A stretch of DNA of 64,000 nucleotides from Corynespora cassiicola (GCA_022059125.1 JAEUWY010000020.1:1364001-1428000); one strand, 5' to 3'; positions 20,237 to 32,733 are shown, counted from the stretch's first letter. Program-made: numbers and translations. Notes: generated from the sequence alone by a model not told the origin.

Positions 20237-21652
20237 CTAAACCTGCAGGGTATCCGTAATGCCTGATGCGATGAGGTCCTCCGCCTCTGCGCCATTAGAC
20301 TTTCCGTCCCATTCCCAAGCCAGGTACTTCCAGTTCAACTCGCTAGGTCGCCAGAATAAGCCGTGCTTCAGGCCCGCCTCTGCCCCATCTACCATGACAG
20401 TGTCAGAAGTCAAGCCTCCAGTCAAGGGCATTCGCTTCCCGACGATGCACCGCTTGAATCGCGAATGTAGAATGGCCATGGAGCACATGACACATGGCTC
20501 GTGGGTGATGTAGATGTCGAGGTCGACACATAAATAGCCGCTTGATCCAATGTTGTCCTTGGTGTAATAATTGGCTTCGAGGTCGGTAAGGGGCGAGTCG
20601 CAGAAGAGGGAGCGGTCGAGGAGTGTAGGGTCGGTACCCGCGGCTCGCAGACGCTTCTTCGCAACCATGGCGATGGCGCGCTGGACAGCGTGGGCCATGA
20701 CATTACCTGGATGACTGTGAGGCTCAGCAGTGCCAGTCGGAGACCGCCAGCGGCAGTCTCCTGCAACGGCAATGATCTCAGACGTGCCGCGACTCTTGTC
20801 CACCACGACACAACCGACCTTCTCTCCCAAGTCCATGCCGGCCATGTCGCGTCCAACCGTAGCAGCAAGCGCAAGCCAATTCCCAGCCTCGGGCTCCAGC
20901 TCGGCAGCGTTTCGTGCCACGAGGCTTGGGTGCGGGCCGTACGGGTTGGTGTTCTTGTAGGCGATGGGCCAGTAGTCTTCGCTCCACTGATTCGCCTGTT
21001 CCGGCGACGTGGGCGCGAGAGCCGGGACCGTCACGTACATGATGCGCGGAGCCGTCGCGTAGGAGCTAAAGGGCTCGTTCACGCTGAGCAGAGAAAACAG
21101 GTCGGCATGTTGCATGTGGCGGGTCGGGCAGACGAGGAAGAAGCGCACTGTATCCAAATACTCAGTACTGGGTCCTGCATCGCACGCAGGCCGCTCGTCG
21201 TCGGCGGGGCTTGGAGGGAGCGGGGTGGATGCGGGGGATAAGGATACGGGGGTGCTGGGTGTATCCTCATCACCTCTCGGCAGCCTAGTCGGCGGGTGGA
21301 ACTGCTTCTGCAGGTGCAGAGGCAGGTACTTGAACTGCACGACGCGACGAAGGTGCGAGATGTCGGCTGTCTTGAATTCGGGGATGGCTGCTTGCACCAC
21401 ACTGGCAGGACGGCAGGTTAGCAGGGCGAAGTCAGTAGAGCAGGACAGCAAGTGAGCAGCTCACTCCTTGACGGCGTTTGCATAGCGAGCTGGGATCTCG
21501 ACGACGTAGGCGCTGAGCGTCTCTAGGCTGGCGCGCACCTCGTCCCTCGTCCGCAGCGGCACAAGACGCCCTTGGAGTGGCGCTATGGAAGTCGACGGGG
21601 CAGCGTCGGGCGTATCCATGGCATAGTCGGCTGCGCGCAACACGGCGTTCAT
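20237..21652 (-). CDS. TAD3: tRNA-specific adenosine deaminase subunit 3
   Basis: Two exons, 21652-21465 and 21401-20237, total 1353 nt for 450 residues. The C-terminal cytidine/deoxycytidylate-deaminase-like domain holds HPGNVMAHAVQRAI, where the usual catalytic H-A-E is replaced by a His followed by Val, and the zinc-binding ITHEPCVMCSMAILHSRFKR. Loss of the glutamate is typical of the structural Tad3/ADAT3 subunit, which pairs with catalytic Tad2 to convert A34 to inosine in tRNA anticodons. Further signatures are SSGYLCVDLDIYITHEP, LKHGLFWRPSELNWKYLAWEW and a Pro-rich insertion after exon 2 begins. An alternative start MDTPD lies 11 codons downstream. Confidence 0.9.
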
Positions 21653-22498
21653 GAGCGTGTGCAGAGGCCCGAGGCGGAGGAGGAGTGGCACGGCTGGGAG
21701 ACGCCAGAAGATGTTGGTGGTAGAAGCCAAGTTGGCGGCGGACGCGAAAAATAAAAGAAAAAGGGCGGTTGGGGTTGCGCTTTCCCCAACGCCAGGGCAG
21801 CTTCCCAAGATCACAAGGGGTGCCTGCCGGCCACTTGGAGCTCGCGCCCCCTCCCAGGTTGGTATCCAGACTCCCCCAACATTGCAACACCCGTGGACCA
21901 GACCGCGAGTCCTCCCTCATGACTACCTAGGCCCCTGGGTACCCAGGTACGGGGTCGCCCATTTCGACCTTTTTGTGCTGGCCGGCATCCCTGCCTTCCC
22001 CACTGTTCGCTTCTCCGCACGTCGCTTCCAAGGTTCCCGTCTCCACTAGCCCATCCCTAGACACCCAAACATGACTTGGCCCCTCCTGGCAGCAGCCGTG
22101 GTCCACCGCAATGGCTTCGGAAGCCAGCACTGCAACAAGTCGTGGAAAACGTGGCAGTTCACATGGACCGGGCTGGCCCTTGCTGCAACCCCGCCATAAA
22201 GTTGCCCCAGTACGGAGATGGGAGATCGCCTTGGTCTCTCCGTCCTCGCATCCATGGATGGCGCCCCGCACCAGTCATGGAACCCGGATATCTTCACCCC
22301 GGAAAAGCTTGGTCAGACTGCATGCCTGCTAAATGCCACTTCCTTCTCGTGTTCATCATCTGCCGAAGGGACGGCTCCCGCGCCGTGGGATCGGGCAAGT
22401 GATCATCGCTCATACAAATACTCCTGCCTGCCATGCAGTATCGCCGAGCCCAATTGTCCTTCCTGCATCTTTTCTTCCGTTGTTGTTGATTTTCCGCC
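21653..22498. promoter_or_regulatory. Divergent upstream region TAD3/MFS
   Basis: About 850 bp with many short overlapping frames and none convincing. A palindrome-rich segment (CCTGGGTACCCAGG) lies near 21935-21950. Presumed to contain both promoters. Confidence 0.4.
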
Positions 22499-24493
22499 AT
22501 GGAGACGAAGCAAGAGAAGGATCAGATGGAAATTGCGGGCAGCTCGCCGCCTCGTCAGCCCGGCGAGAAGGCGCATATAGTCCCCATTGACCAAGAAGCC
22601 AACGAGCACGTTGAGCACATCAATCTATCCTGGAGATCGTGGATTGTAGTCTTTGTGACATGCTTTGCGTACGCCTTCTAGGTCACCGACTAATTTCCAA
22701 GGACACGGCTAACCCTGCTTCTAGCATCCTGGCCCAGGTATTTGTTGTCGTGGCGGCTGGCAGCGTCATGTCCTTTATCATCCGCGACATGGGGGAACCG
22801 GCCATAGCAAGTTGGATCATTCAAGTGAGTTGTAATTCTTCTGGACATTCTTGATATCACATCTTCAAGCGACTTACATCCTCCAGGGTCCATTGCTCAT
22901 GCAGTCGGTGCTGTCGCCGCTGACAGGTCGGTTGTCTGATGTCCTTGACCGGAAGCTTTTCGCCTCGATACCGCCACTTATCGCCTGCGTTGGTAGCATA
23001 ATTTGCGCAAAAGCTACCTCTATGAACATGTTGATTGGAGGTGGGATTTTGATTGGAGTCACACTGGCTACCATCTCCATCGTTCAATCCATTCCTTCTG
23101 AGATCTTACCCATGAAATACAGAGCCCTAGCCAATGGCTTCGCTTTCGTCGGAGGTGCACTGGGAAGTCTGTCAGTCATTAGTTCTTGTAGCAGATATAC
23201 TGCTAATTGAGGATCAGTGCTGACGAAAATTCAGGTCGGGAGGTCTGTCTGCCGGTGCAGTTGCCAACATCAGCCCTTCTGGCTGGCGGAATATCTTTTG
23301 GATCCAGGCTGGCCTCCATGGATTCACTTCCATGGGGCTTTTCGCATTCTACTGGCCTAAGAAGCGCAGCGACTATCCGAAGTTGTCTTTCAAAGAGATG
23401 GTCTGGGCATGCGATCCCATAGGCTCTGTCTTGTTCATTGCAAGTGCTACACTTATGCTCCTTGCTTTGAACTGGGCTGGCGGCCGTTATCCTTGGAGCG
23501 ATCCTCATGTTGCTGCCAACTTGGCAGTTGGCCTTGTACTTCTGATCGCCTTTGGTCTATATGGTATGTTGTGTTTCTATTGAAGTGATATATGGCCTCG
23601 GCTGATTCTGTCCAGAATGGAAAGGAAGAACAGATGGCATGGTCGCTCATGTCTTCTTCCAGAATGGCCCTAATTTCTGGCTGGCGACATTCGCATTTGC
23701 AGTGGAAGGGTGGATCTATTACTCCGCTGTCAATGCTGTTGTTCCGCAGATCATTCTCAATCTTGGTTTCGAGGACAACTCATGGGACATCGCCATTCGC
23801 CAACTTTCTTACAAGATCCCATCGCTGGTATGCTCATTGCCAATTACTTGGTTTGCCACCAAGTATAAGAACATGAACGTGCCTCTTCTTATCACGTATG
23901 CCATCTTCCTCATCTCCACCATCTGCTACGCTTGTATTCGCCCCAGCTGGAGCACTCCTCAGATCGTCTTTACTGTCCTCCAAGGGATTGGGACTTCTGG
24001 GCCGCTCACTTTACTCGTCGCATGCGTTCAATTCACATCTCCGCACGCGTACTTGTCGACCGCAACGGGGCTTGCTTTCTCCGCGCGCGCCATCGGTGGC
24101 GCATTTGGAACGGCAGTCATCTACGCCGTCATCAACAGTCGCCTGAACTCACACTGGGGTCCTGACGTAACTTCTGCAGCTGTTGCAGCTGGACTGCCAG
24201 CCTCTTCGGCGCCAGCTCTCCTCGCAGCAATGCGCGGTGGGACTGCGACCACAATTCGCGGTCAAGGTATCGAGGGAGCAACTCCCGACGTCATGCGCGC
24301 TGCGTGGCAGGCGAGTTATTGGGCGTATGCGCGTGCATACCGATTGGGTTTTTGGAGCGTCCTGCCATTTGTAGTGCTTGCGACGGTCAGTGTGGGCTGT
24401 CTGAAGGGCATCAAACATCTGATGACGGAGAAAGTCGAAGCGACAGTGGAGAAGCAGCCTGTGAACGAGGGGAAGGAGAAGGGCCTTGAGTAA
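22499..24493 (+). CDS. MFS transporter, TRI12/siderophore-efflux-like
   Basis: Five exons, 22499-22668, 22725-22824, 22887-23170, 23235-23563 and 23616-24493, total 1761 nt for 586 residues. The N-terminal cytoplasmic tail ends in NLSWRSWIVVFVTCF, followed by about 14 hydrophobic segments. The signature GRLSDVLDRKLF is the MFS loop between helices 2 and 3. ILPMKYRALANGFAFVGGALG and SGWRNIFWIQAGLHG resemble the TRI12/fungal efflux-pump subfamily of drug:H+ antiporters. It is probably a plasma-membrane exporter of small molecules or siderophores; the substrate cannot be read. No secondary-metabolite biosynthesis gene is adjacent, so a toxin-export role is not implied. Confidence 0.87.
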
Positions 24494-24922
24494 TAAGAAG
24501 GCCCTGGATATCTGGATATCTGACAATGAGCGGCTTCCCAGCCAAAAAAACATGGAATACATGGTATGGCGATATCACATCGTAGGTTTCACATTTGACC
24601 GATGCGATAGTGTGATGTCGCGACGCTATGTGCGACGCAAAAATGGGGTTGTTACAAAAGTGAGAACGACATACGAGTGAGATAATTTATGCAAAACACT
24701 AGGTGTAAGTGACCGAAGTATATGAGTGGGTGCACATTCGATGCCAAGGAGTACCATCAGGCAAGGACACAAGGCAGATCAGGGCATCATCACAAACCAC
24801 AGTCAGGGTACGTCAAGTTGAGTCATCAAGTAAAGCACGAGACATTTGTATGTAATTACTTTTTGATTCCCTTATCCAATACACTAGATACCTGATACAA
24901 ACGCATACAAGCATGCGAATGT
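24494..24922. other. Convergent intergenic region
   Basis: 3' flanks of the MFS gene and of the possible minus-strand gene. AT-rich; nothing else seen. Confidence 0.4.
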
Positions 24923-25404
24923 TTACATGAAAGAATAGTACAAACACTTTTGTGAATGTACATACATGAACCAAAGACCAATGAATATCCAAGCACCCAA
25001 AAATGAGACAACAATAAGAACAGCAGCCAGTGTCGTAGTGACATGGTATGAGGTGGTGTATTGTGAGAGCCGAGGATGTAGGAAGCCGAGAGCAGAGGCG
25101 CCTATGATTGAGCGAGGTGTCGAGATGAAGAAGATAGTCGAGCAGAATGTTGAGACCCTGAAGTGGTGTGGTAATAGCGAGAGAGCCCAGAGAATGGGTG
25201 GGGCTGATGGCGCCTTGTTGGTGGGTATTGTATATGTTGAACCATGTATTGAGTATGTCGTATGAGGAGCTGCCGTGGGATATTTTATTGAAGCTTACGT
25301 GTGGTTGCGGTTGGTGGGAGCAGAGAAGCAAAGACTGATTTGAGTGCTTGGTGCCTATGTAGACTTATGACATCGATGAAGCGAGAGTGATAGCTGCGGC
25401 TCAT
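24923..25404 (-). CDS. Possible small membrane protein with long leader
   Basis: Tentative two-exon model, 25404-25299 and 25269-24923, joined at GTAAGC...GGCAG and giving an in-frame 150 residues. The product starts MSRSYHSRFIDVI. It carries hydrophobic stretches PPILWALSLLPHH, RVSTFCSTIFFIS, SIIGASALGFL and a clear membrane helix TTTLAAVLIVVSFLGAWIFIGLWF, ending YSFM. Codon use is unremarkable. Upstream on the same strand lies about 1 kb of G-poor, C/T/A-rich sequence that looks like a long transcribed leader. Family not recognised. Another frame over the same bases is open (24813-25331), so the model could be wrong. Confidence 0.33.
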
Positions 25405-26760
25405 TTGGTGTGTGGTGGTAGTTATGGGAAGTGTGATGTATATGTAGTGTACTCTGCATTGGCAGAAGTGGCGTCGTCGATCAAGGGTCTGAATGCTCGG
25501 GCTAAGGCTCGAAAAGAATTTTGGAAGTGCGACAAGTGGATGCTGATATGTTGAAACTTGAAGTTGCCATGTCCAAGTATAGTTCTGGAGGTCCAATGGT
25601 AGGAAGTAGATATTAAAAATGAAATAGATAAGGAAGGAAAGCTGAAGATGCTCGAAGTAGAAGTTTTAAGGCGATGATGTCGAAAGATGTTGATGTCGGA
25701 CGATGTTAATAGATGGTGTTGATGCAATAGCGGTTGGATGTGGAATATAGTTGTTGTGAGAATTGATGTTGATGGTAATGAGTTTGAAGTTCAAGTCAGA
25801 TAATGTGTTTCGAAAATTGATGTTGAAGTTGATGGATGTTGGTAATGCGAAGAATGGTGCCGAACCAGGAGTGGCTGAGAATCATGGATTTTCAAATCGG
25901 GTGCTGTTGGGGATAAATCTTGCCGGGGTTGGAGGCCAAAAATGGTGGTCGAAGATGATTGGAATTGATGTGATGTTGTTGGATGAGATCGAAATGAGGC
26001 TGATATAGATCGAATTTGGATGAAGTTGAAAGCAAATCGAAGTTGAGGGTTGGAAGAGAGCCAACGTCCAATGTTGAAAGAGAATCGAATTCGAAATTGT
26101 GGATGTTTTTGAAGACTGGAATATTGGGTCCAAGTTCAGGTCGGAAGTTCAGGTCGGATGTTGGCCAGGCCAACCTGTCTGATCATGGTAGTTGGTGGCG
26201 TTCAGATGAGATGGTGATTTCGGGTGGATGATAGGATTGAAATGTGGTGATAGTTTTTGAAGACTGTTGTCGAAGGTTGTTGTGGGATCGGTATTGGTGG
26301 TGGCCACCATGATCAGACAAGCTGGCGATTGGAACGAAGTTGAAGGATAGTCGCGCTGATATTTCGGTTAGTGCTGTCGGGTTAGTAGGTTGATCAAAAC
26401 CTCGTTCTTAGAGGTTGCCTACTGACTACCCACAAGGTGAGCAGAGTCTGTTGAAGGAGAGCAACTGGAGGGGAAGGAGTAGTTTTTATAGCTGTCGACG
26501 GGCGAGCTCGGCGCTAACGTCTTGGCGGTGAATTGGTAGTTGCCTGACCGTTTGCCGGCAAAACCCCGGGCTAGATCGCCTGAGCCGGCCGTTAAGCGAG
26601 CCTTTAAGCGAGATGGAGATCGAGCGAGCTGTACAATGGTGGGAAATGGAAGTTTGAAATAGCTTTTTATGGCAAATCAGGTGCTGTGAGGTGAGCACAA
26701 TGTGCATCATCAGTGCCTCCCCAGAAAGACCCCGAGTGCAATTTTCTCATTTCAAATAGA
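25405..26760 (-). other. Strand-asymmetric, C-poor region: candidate long 5' leader
   Basis: About 1 kb in which the plus strand is strikingly poor in C and rich in GATG/GTTGAAG words, so the minus strand is C/T/A-rich and G-poor. Genomic intergenic DNA elsewhere in the window does not show this. It contains an exact tandem 13-mer (AAGTTCAGGTCGG twice, 26132-26157) and an inverted repeat (see separate entry). From about 26330 to 26700 the composition returns to normal and probably holds the promoter. It also contains several short upstream open frames on the minus strand. Confidence 0.4.
26161..26319. repeat. Inverted repeat with nested palindromes
   Basis: TGTCTGATCATGGT at 26176-26189 is repeated exactly in reverse complement (ACCATGATCAGACA) at 26306-26319. 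Each arm adjoins a short palindrome: TTGGCCAGGCCAA at 26161-26173 and TGGTGGCCACCA at 26298-26309. The spacer is 116 bp. It could form a stem in RNA or be a footprint of a small mobile element. Confidence 0.6.
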
Positions 26761-27871
26761 TAATCAGCATTTTACCATTGAGATGTCTATTAATTCTGAG
26801 ATACATATAGGATGCATTCGATTTGCTGTGACCATGCCTATTTATGCTTTTGAACGCATTTCTAGATGATTTTTGACATTGCCCCACGACCTACCCAATA
26901 ACATAACCCTAAATACCTACAAATACGTATATACTTGATTTTATGATTATCTTGCGTGAATTGGAGTAGTAGAGAGCGTTTCATACATCCGCATTACGAT
27001 TCCCCCCACCATAATAGGCCGAATCGACCATAGGCACGCGGAGGGCGTCAAGGTTATTGTATGGAATATGTACACATCTGATGCCAGAATCCTCAATATC
27101 AAAGAGTAAAATATTTCCCAACGTATTCCGGCCATAGACAAGGTAGAGAAGAGCTTTATCGGTTTTGGGTTAGGGAAACGTGAAACCCTGGGCATAGCTC
27201 TCTCGTCATTTTTCTTCATTAAACAAGCACCAATTCAGCACTACACCAAATTGCTTGGGAAATAAAGCCCTAAATCATGGATACCCGTGGTCTAAACCTA
27301 GCAGGTATATGCTGTTCAAACACCGAATGTTGTAGCTAATCGGGAACCCATAGGCAAGGCACACAGCATGCACATAGAATTGAAAAATTAGAAGTGGAAG
27401 GAAGCCTAGCAATGAAGCGCCCATACAGTATCGAATCAAAATTGAGCTTTCTCAGAGACAAAGGCGTACATTACAGGTTCACACACGTTCTCTCTACTCT
27501 GACCGAGCACACGTTCAGCTGGCTATGAACAATCCAACAACCCATGCATATGCATGCCATTTCCCCATTCTCTCGTAGCCAACAAACATTTATGCCAATC
27601 TCCTCATTAAATAGAGGGAGACATGTACTTGCACACGAATTCTCCAGCCATGCACATACCCAATTCATAACACGTTTCCTCGCACACAAGGCAAGAAAAC
27701 CCATATACCCCGTTACGTGCGCCTTGCTTTTTGTAACACCTGGTATCCACCCACCCATAAAGAAACAAAAGGGTAAAAATAATCATGCCCTTATTCGTAA
27801 CCCTTATTACAACGCCCAAGAAAAATGCTCAGAATCGTTTATGCCCGTGATGCAAGATAAAGTCACACTTC
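26761..27871. other. Intergenic, no gene seen
   Basis: AT-rich stretch downstream of MAU2 (minus strand). Frames of 70-130 codons on both strands are unsupported. Confidence 0.45.
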
Positions 27872-30675
27872 TTACTCCATCTTCACATCTCCATCCCTAT
27901 CCACCGCGGCCGCTCCACCCCTCAGCGGCGCCGGCAACTTCCCCCTGAGCTCCTCGACCGCCTGCTGGCACGCGTTCGCATCCTCGAGCAAGCCATTCCG
28001 CTGGAAAGTGTTGATACAAAGACCATACGCAACCGCACGCCACAAGACACTTCGGCCCTGCTTCGCAACACTGCGAGCAGCGCGCACGCTCTTCACGGCT
28101 TGTTCGCCGACTTGGTCTGCGAAGAACTTGCTGGTCATGTAGTTGAGGCACATTCCGATGAATTGAAAGTTCTGCGTCTTTTGGGAGGTGGCGAGGGCGA
28201 CGTGGATCAGGGTCTTTTGGCGGGTGATGACCGTGTCGTTTGTGTTTGTGATGGCGCGGATGATGCGGAAGGCGCCTTCGATGTAGTGGTTTGGGTGCTG
28301 CAAGCAGATGGGTTCGAGCTGGGCGAGTAAAGGGCCCATGGTGTAGTGGTCCGGGTGGCGCGGGTCGCGGATGATGAGGAGTCGATTCATCGTTGCGAGG
28401 AGAGAGAGGTCGGTCTTCAGGTCCAAGGTTCCTGCGCGTGGCAGCTCAAAAAGCGGAGAAGAAAAGCTGACCAATGCTGAATCAATAGAGCCGTTACTCT
28501 GATCCAGTACTCCGGAGAGGTATGCCATCATTCGTGCATACTGTTCGAGATTGTTGAATGGTTGCTGACCGACACGATCCTGGAGTGACTTGAGAGCTCG
28601 TCCCGCAGCACCCAGATTTTCGTGATAACAAGCAGCGACGGCTGTGGCGAACCTGACGTGCCAGTCCAGAACCTTCATCCAATTCTTTTGTGTTATTGCT
28701 GCCGGGATGGAAATTCTGTAGTTGGCAGGCCGTCGGATTGAGTCTATCTCTTGTTAGATCCATACTCGTGTTCAAATACTCCGAAGAATACATACCTTGA
28801 GTGAGCCTGAAGCCCTCATGGAGATAGTTAAGGCCCTTATCATGAGGTAAAGTCGTCATTCCGCTGAGGTAATACGCCAATGTTTTGAGGTCGCTCCGGG
28901 GAAGCCATGAGAAGACCAATTCGTCCCGGCCATCTTCCGCTTTCTTGAAGACTCCACCTGTAGAAATCGTTAGATTGCCACCAAAGCTCTTCTCGACAAG
29001 AACCGAGAAAGCTCCCGAGCTAGATCCGGCATCTTGATCAACCTTCTCTTGAAGAGTTTCTAGTTTCTGAGCATCCGGTCGGCCCTGTTGAATGCTACAG
29101 GCGATGTCTATGCAGTCAATGAGCGTAGCGATTTGACCAAGCTGCTTCACCGAAGTCTGAAGCTGGAGGCTTCGGGCAGCCGCAATGGCACGCTGGACAT
29201 GCTCAAGATGATCAGGCGCAGAACTCCGCAAGTGAATCATAGCCTCCATAGCCGAGCATGTCACAAAGATGGCTCGGTCACCACGCTTCTCCGCATGGGC
29301 GGCGATGGCATGCAGTTGCTGGACGGCGGAAGCTGTCTCAGGACGAGGCATTTGGAGAGACAACGAAGCCTTGAGAAACCGAAAAGCATACACCCATACA
29401 ATATGCTGGAATGTCTCTGTCTCCGATATGGGCTGGTCGAGAGACTTGAGGGCTGCGCGACCGCTGCTCTTGAATTGCCATCGGGCCTGGAGGTGCTGCA
29501 TTGCATATTTGAGGTCCAGGAGACGGTTCCGATTACAGACTGTGATCTGGATGAAAGTTAGCAAGTACAAGGCGACCCGCTTCAGGATTACTTACGCCCT
29601 TGGAGAGTGTCTGCTCAATCTCCATATCATTGTCCGTCTCTTCGATGAGCAAATTTGCATACCTGAGCCTCAGTTCCGCCTCTCTCCGGGGAGCAAGGTG
29701 AAACTTCCTCAAGACAGAATCCATGCAGCTCAGACCCATCGCCATCAGCCTATAATACTGTTCAAAGTCGGCTTTTCTCTGTTTCAACGCCGCCACTGAG
29801 CCCATAGCACGAGCCGCCGCAATGTATTCGTCCGCCGCCGATATAAGCAAAATCTGGAGATCAGCCGGGAGTGCCTTGGAGGACGGCGCGTGTTGTGACT
29901 TGGTGGGAGTCTGGAGCGGCTGCGACTTCGGCTTCTGGATGACGACCTGAGGGTGCGATTTCGTATGTGGAGTAGTCTGCGGCAGAGCAGGACTTCGCTG
30001 CTGATTCGAGGGGGTCTGAGGAAGAGACGGTGTTCGCTGCTGGGGAGTCGAATGAGGCTGTAAGGGCGCCCGGTGCTGGCTCTGGTTCTGATTTGGTCCC
30101 GGCGGGGGGCGCTGATGCTGTGGTCGCGGAACATTCTCCTGATGTGCTGGGGACGGCTGGGCTGGCTTCGACGGTGGTCGCTGCGCCTGTGATGTAGCTG
30201 GCGGCGGCGGCGGTCTTGAATGCCCATGGCCCTGACCCCTCTCTACCATGCCGCTGCTGCTTAGCCTGTGTCCCTGTCCCTGGCTTTGTCCCTGCCTCTG
30301 TACTGGCACCTGTACCTGACGTATGCGAGGGTTTTGCATCTGTGACATGGGAGAAATGTGGGGGTTCCTCGCCGGAATCACGACCTGCGGCTGAACGGCT
30401 CGTGGTTGCGGTTGTGGCTGCGGTCGCATGTTGTCGTGCATTTGCGCATACTGCTGCTGGGGTGGCTGGCCTGGTCGGGGAGAAATGATGACCTGGGGTT
30501 GTCGCTGGACAGGCTGCGACTGCGGATAGCCATGCTGCATCTGCATCGGCGGCTGCTGGGGATACTGCTGAGGGTAGCCATTTTGTGGGTAGCCGTTTGA
30601 CTGTTGCGGCGGAGGGTATTGCGCGTATTGATTGTTGTGGTACCCCTGAGGGGGCCAGTTGTAGCGGGGGTCCAT
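27872..30675 (-). CDS. MAU2: Cohesin loading factor (Mau2/Scc4 family)
   Basis: Three exons, 30675-29596, 29546-28796 and 28743-27872, total 2703 nt for 900 residues. Residues 1 to about 275 are Pro/Gln-rich low complexity (YPQNGYPQQYPQQPP-like, then QSQGQGH, PPPGPNQNQSQ). From LPADLQILLISAADEYIAAARAMG onward the protein is an alpha-helical TPR-like array: FEQYYRLMAMGLSCMDSVL, EAELRLRYANLLIEETDNDMEIEQTLSKG, FLKASLSLQM, LATMNRLLIIRDP, NYIEG-type and GMCLNYMTSKFFADQVGEQAVKS. This matches the cohesin loading factor family (PF10345). With Scc2/NIPBL it loads cohesin on chromatin. Yeast Scc4 lacks such a long Q/P-rich extension. The tail is acidic (DRDGDVKME). Confidence 0.9.
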
Positions 30676-31230
30676 GGCGCTGGACGAGGAAACAGCTGGA
30701 AATCACCAGTAGTCGTCGTATAGAGGCTGCATGGCGGATGTCGTGAACGTAGGATGGGCTCGACGTGACGGACTCTAAGATGCGTCGGAACGCGCCAGAC
30801 GCGCGCTTGTCGCGGCCAATCACGACCGGGGCGGGGGAAGGCCGAGGCACTTGGGATCCGCAACTTTTGCTTCGAGCTCGTTCTCCTGAGAGCTTCTGGT
30901 ATCTTGTTCGAACCTGTTGGAGGTCAAGTAGGTGAGCTCGCATCTTGAAAATCCAGTCATAAAGGCAAGCGTGGCACTGATTTCTTGATAGAGCATTGTG
31001 ACAACGGTTCCGCCCATCTGGGATCTCAACGCGACGCAATCCACGTGAAAGTTGAAGGGATAAAACAAACTTTGTTCTGTCCAGTCTTTACCAGGCCAGG
31101 ATTTCGTTTCTGTTCTTCCATCGAACGCGTTGAATCAATATCGATTGCAGAAAAGCATACCTGGTGGACCATTTTTCTGGATATAGGCTTGTTCATCGAC
31201 TATCTGGTGATTTCCACCACGTCGTCCACC
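30676..31230. promoter_or_regulatory. Divergent upstream region MAU2/hydrolase
   Basis: 555 bp shared between divergent genes. The plus-strand frame of the hydrolase is open upstream to 30985 but has no ATG. No distinct element recognised. Confidence 0.45.
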
Positions 31231-32632
31231 ATGCTCGACCCAACCTGGGTCCTAGGCCACGCCAAAACATCATTTACAGCCCCCAGCCAACCGATAACAT
31301 TGCCGTTAAAATCATCCGCATCGCAGTCTCTCCCAGACCTAGTCAAATCAGTCACCCCAGCATGCCGGCTGAACCCTCTCCTCTTCAACGGCCATCTGCA
31401 AACCATGTACACGGCTGTTAAGGATGCTGGACCCCCAATCCATTACAAGCGCCGTATTTTCCAATCAGACTATTCCGTCTACCCTGGCCAATTCGCTGTT
31501 GACTTTGTCATCAGCAAAGAGGAAGGTGAGAAATGCAAAGACGATACCGAGCTCCCCGAACGAACCACCTATTTTGGCGAAGAGGAATGGGAAAGCTACA
31601 GCAGTGAAGACGAGAGGCCCATGCTAGTGTGTCTCCACGGATTGACTGGAGGAAGCCACGAGGTATATCTACGACAAGTGGTGGCGCCAGTCACTGCTGC
31701 CGGATGGGAAGCCTGTGTTGTTAATGGAAGAGGTTGCGCCATGTCCAAGATCACGTCTCCAGAGCTGTTCAATTCGCGGGCTACCTGGGATGTTCGGCAG
31801 TTGGTCAAATATCTGCGCAAAACGTTCCCCAACAGGCCGCTCTATGCTGTCGGGTACTCTTTGGGCGCAAACATCCTGTCAAATTATCTCGGAGAAGAGG
31901 GGGATAAGTGTGTCATCAAGGCCGCCGTTGCATGCTCGAATCCCTGGAATTTGGAGATATGTAATGCCGCGCTCCAGAGAACCTATCTGGGCAAGGAGGT
32001 GTACTGCAAGGTCATGGGAGGAAACATGATGCGGTTATATCAGGCGCACAAGGACCAAATCCTCAAAAACCCCAAGGTTGATCCGGAGAGGGTAAATCAA
32101 TGCAAGTACCTATATGAATTCGACAGGTAAGTCACAAATCCAGAAGATCAGTGAATGAGATGCTGAGAATTTGTTTCAGGGTAATTCAAGCTCCTACGTG
32201 GGGCTACCCGACAGAAGGAGCGTATTATCGCGACTCGCAGAGTGTTGATGCATTGCTCGCCATTAGAATACCATTCCTAGGAATCAACGCAGAAGATGAT
32301 CCTGTAAGCTGCCCACACTCAAACATCCATGCCGACCTAACTAACATCACCAGATTTCCTCCATAGAAGCCATCCCGTATGAAGAGTTCAAACAGAACCC
32401 GTATTCCGTCTTGTGCACCACCAACTGGGGCGGCCACTTGAGCTGGTTCCAGGTCGGTGGAAAGCGCTGGTTCGCGACGGCAATAGCAGCCTTCTTCACC
32501 AAGATGCACGACGATGTAGACTGGGAGAAGTATGCGGAGCAGAGAACCGAAGCCAATGGGAACGTGGGAACCACCAAGAAGTATCCGATCTGGGATCCTA
32601 ACCATAGGCGTCTGGTCCTTCCGGAAGCATAA
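31231..32632 (+). CDS. Alpha/beta hydrolase of the EEB1/EHT1/YMR210W type
   Basis: Three exons, 31231-32126, 32180-32303 and 32354-32632, total 1299 nt for 432 residues. The family signature NPLLFNGHLQTMYTAV and HYKRRIFQSDY sits at the N-terminus. The fold continues with MLVCLHGLTGGSHEVYLRQVV (oxyanion strand), NGRGCAMS, nucleophile motif GYSLGANILSNYLGE, the acid in FLGINAEDDPISS and catalytic-type His in NWGGHLSWF. Members act as medium-chain acyl esterases/ethanol acyltransferases or monoacylglycerol lipases. The ATG at 31231 is the only one in frame before the conserved region. Confidence 0.9.
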
Positions 32633-32733
32633 GGGCCATTGCTGAAGTCGACGAGTTATAGATATTGGGTATATAGAGTCGAAAGCATCGTAGATATAGA
32701 TATAGATCATGGCGCGCGCAGAACGCTATTTTT

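Noticed and set aside
22499..24493. Reading the TRI12-like transporter as proof of a trichothecene cluster
   Set aside because: No terpene or other biosynthetic gene is nearby; the family exports many compounds.
24813..25331. 172-codon minus-strand frame
   Set aside because: Overlaps the two-exon membrane-protein model in a different frame. It is Cys/His-rich without pattern and less protein-like.
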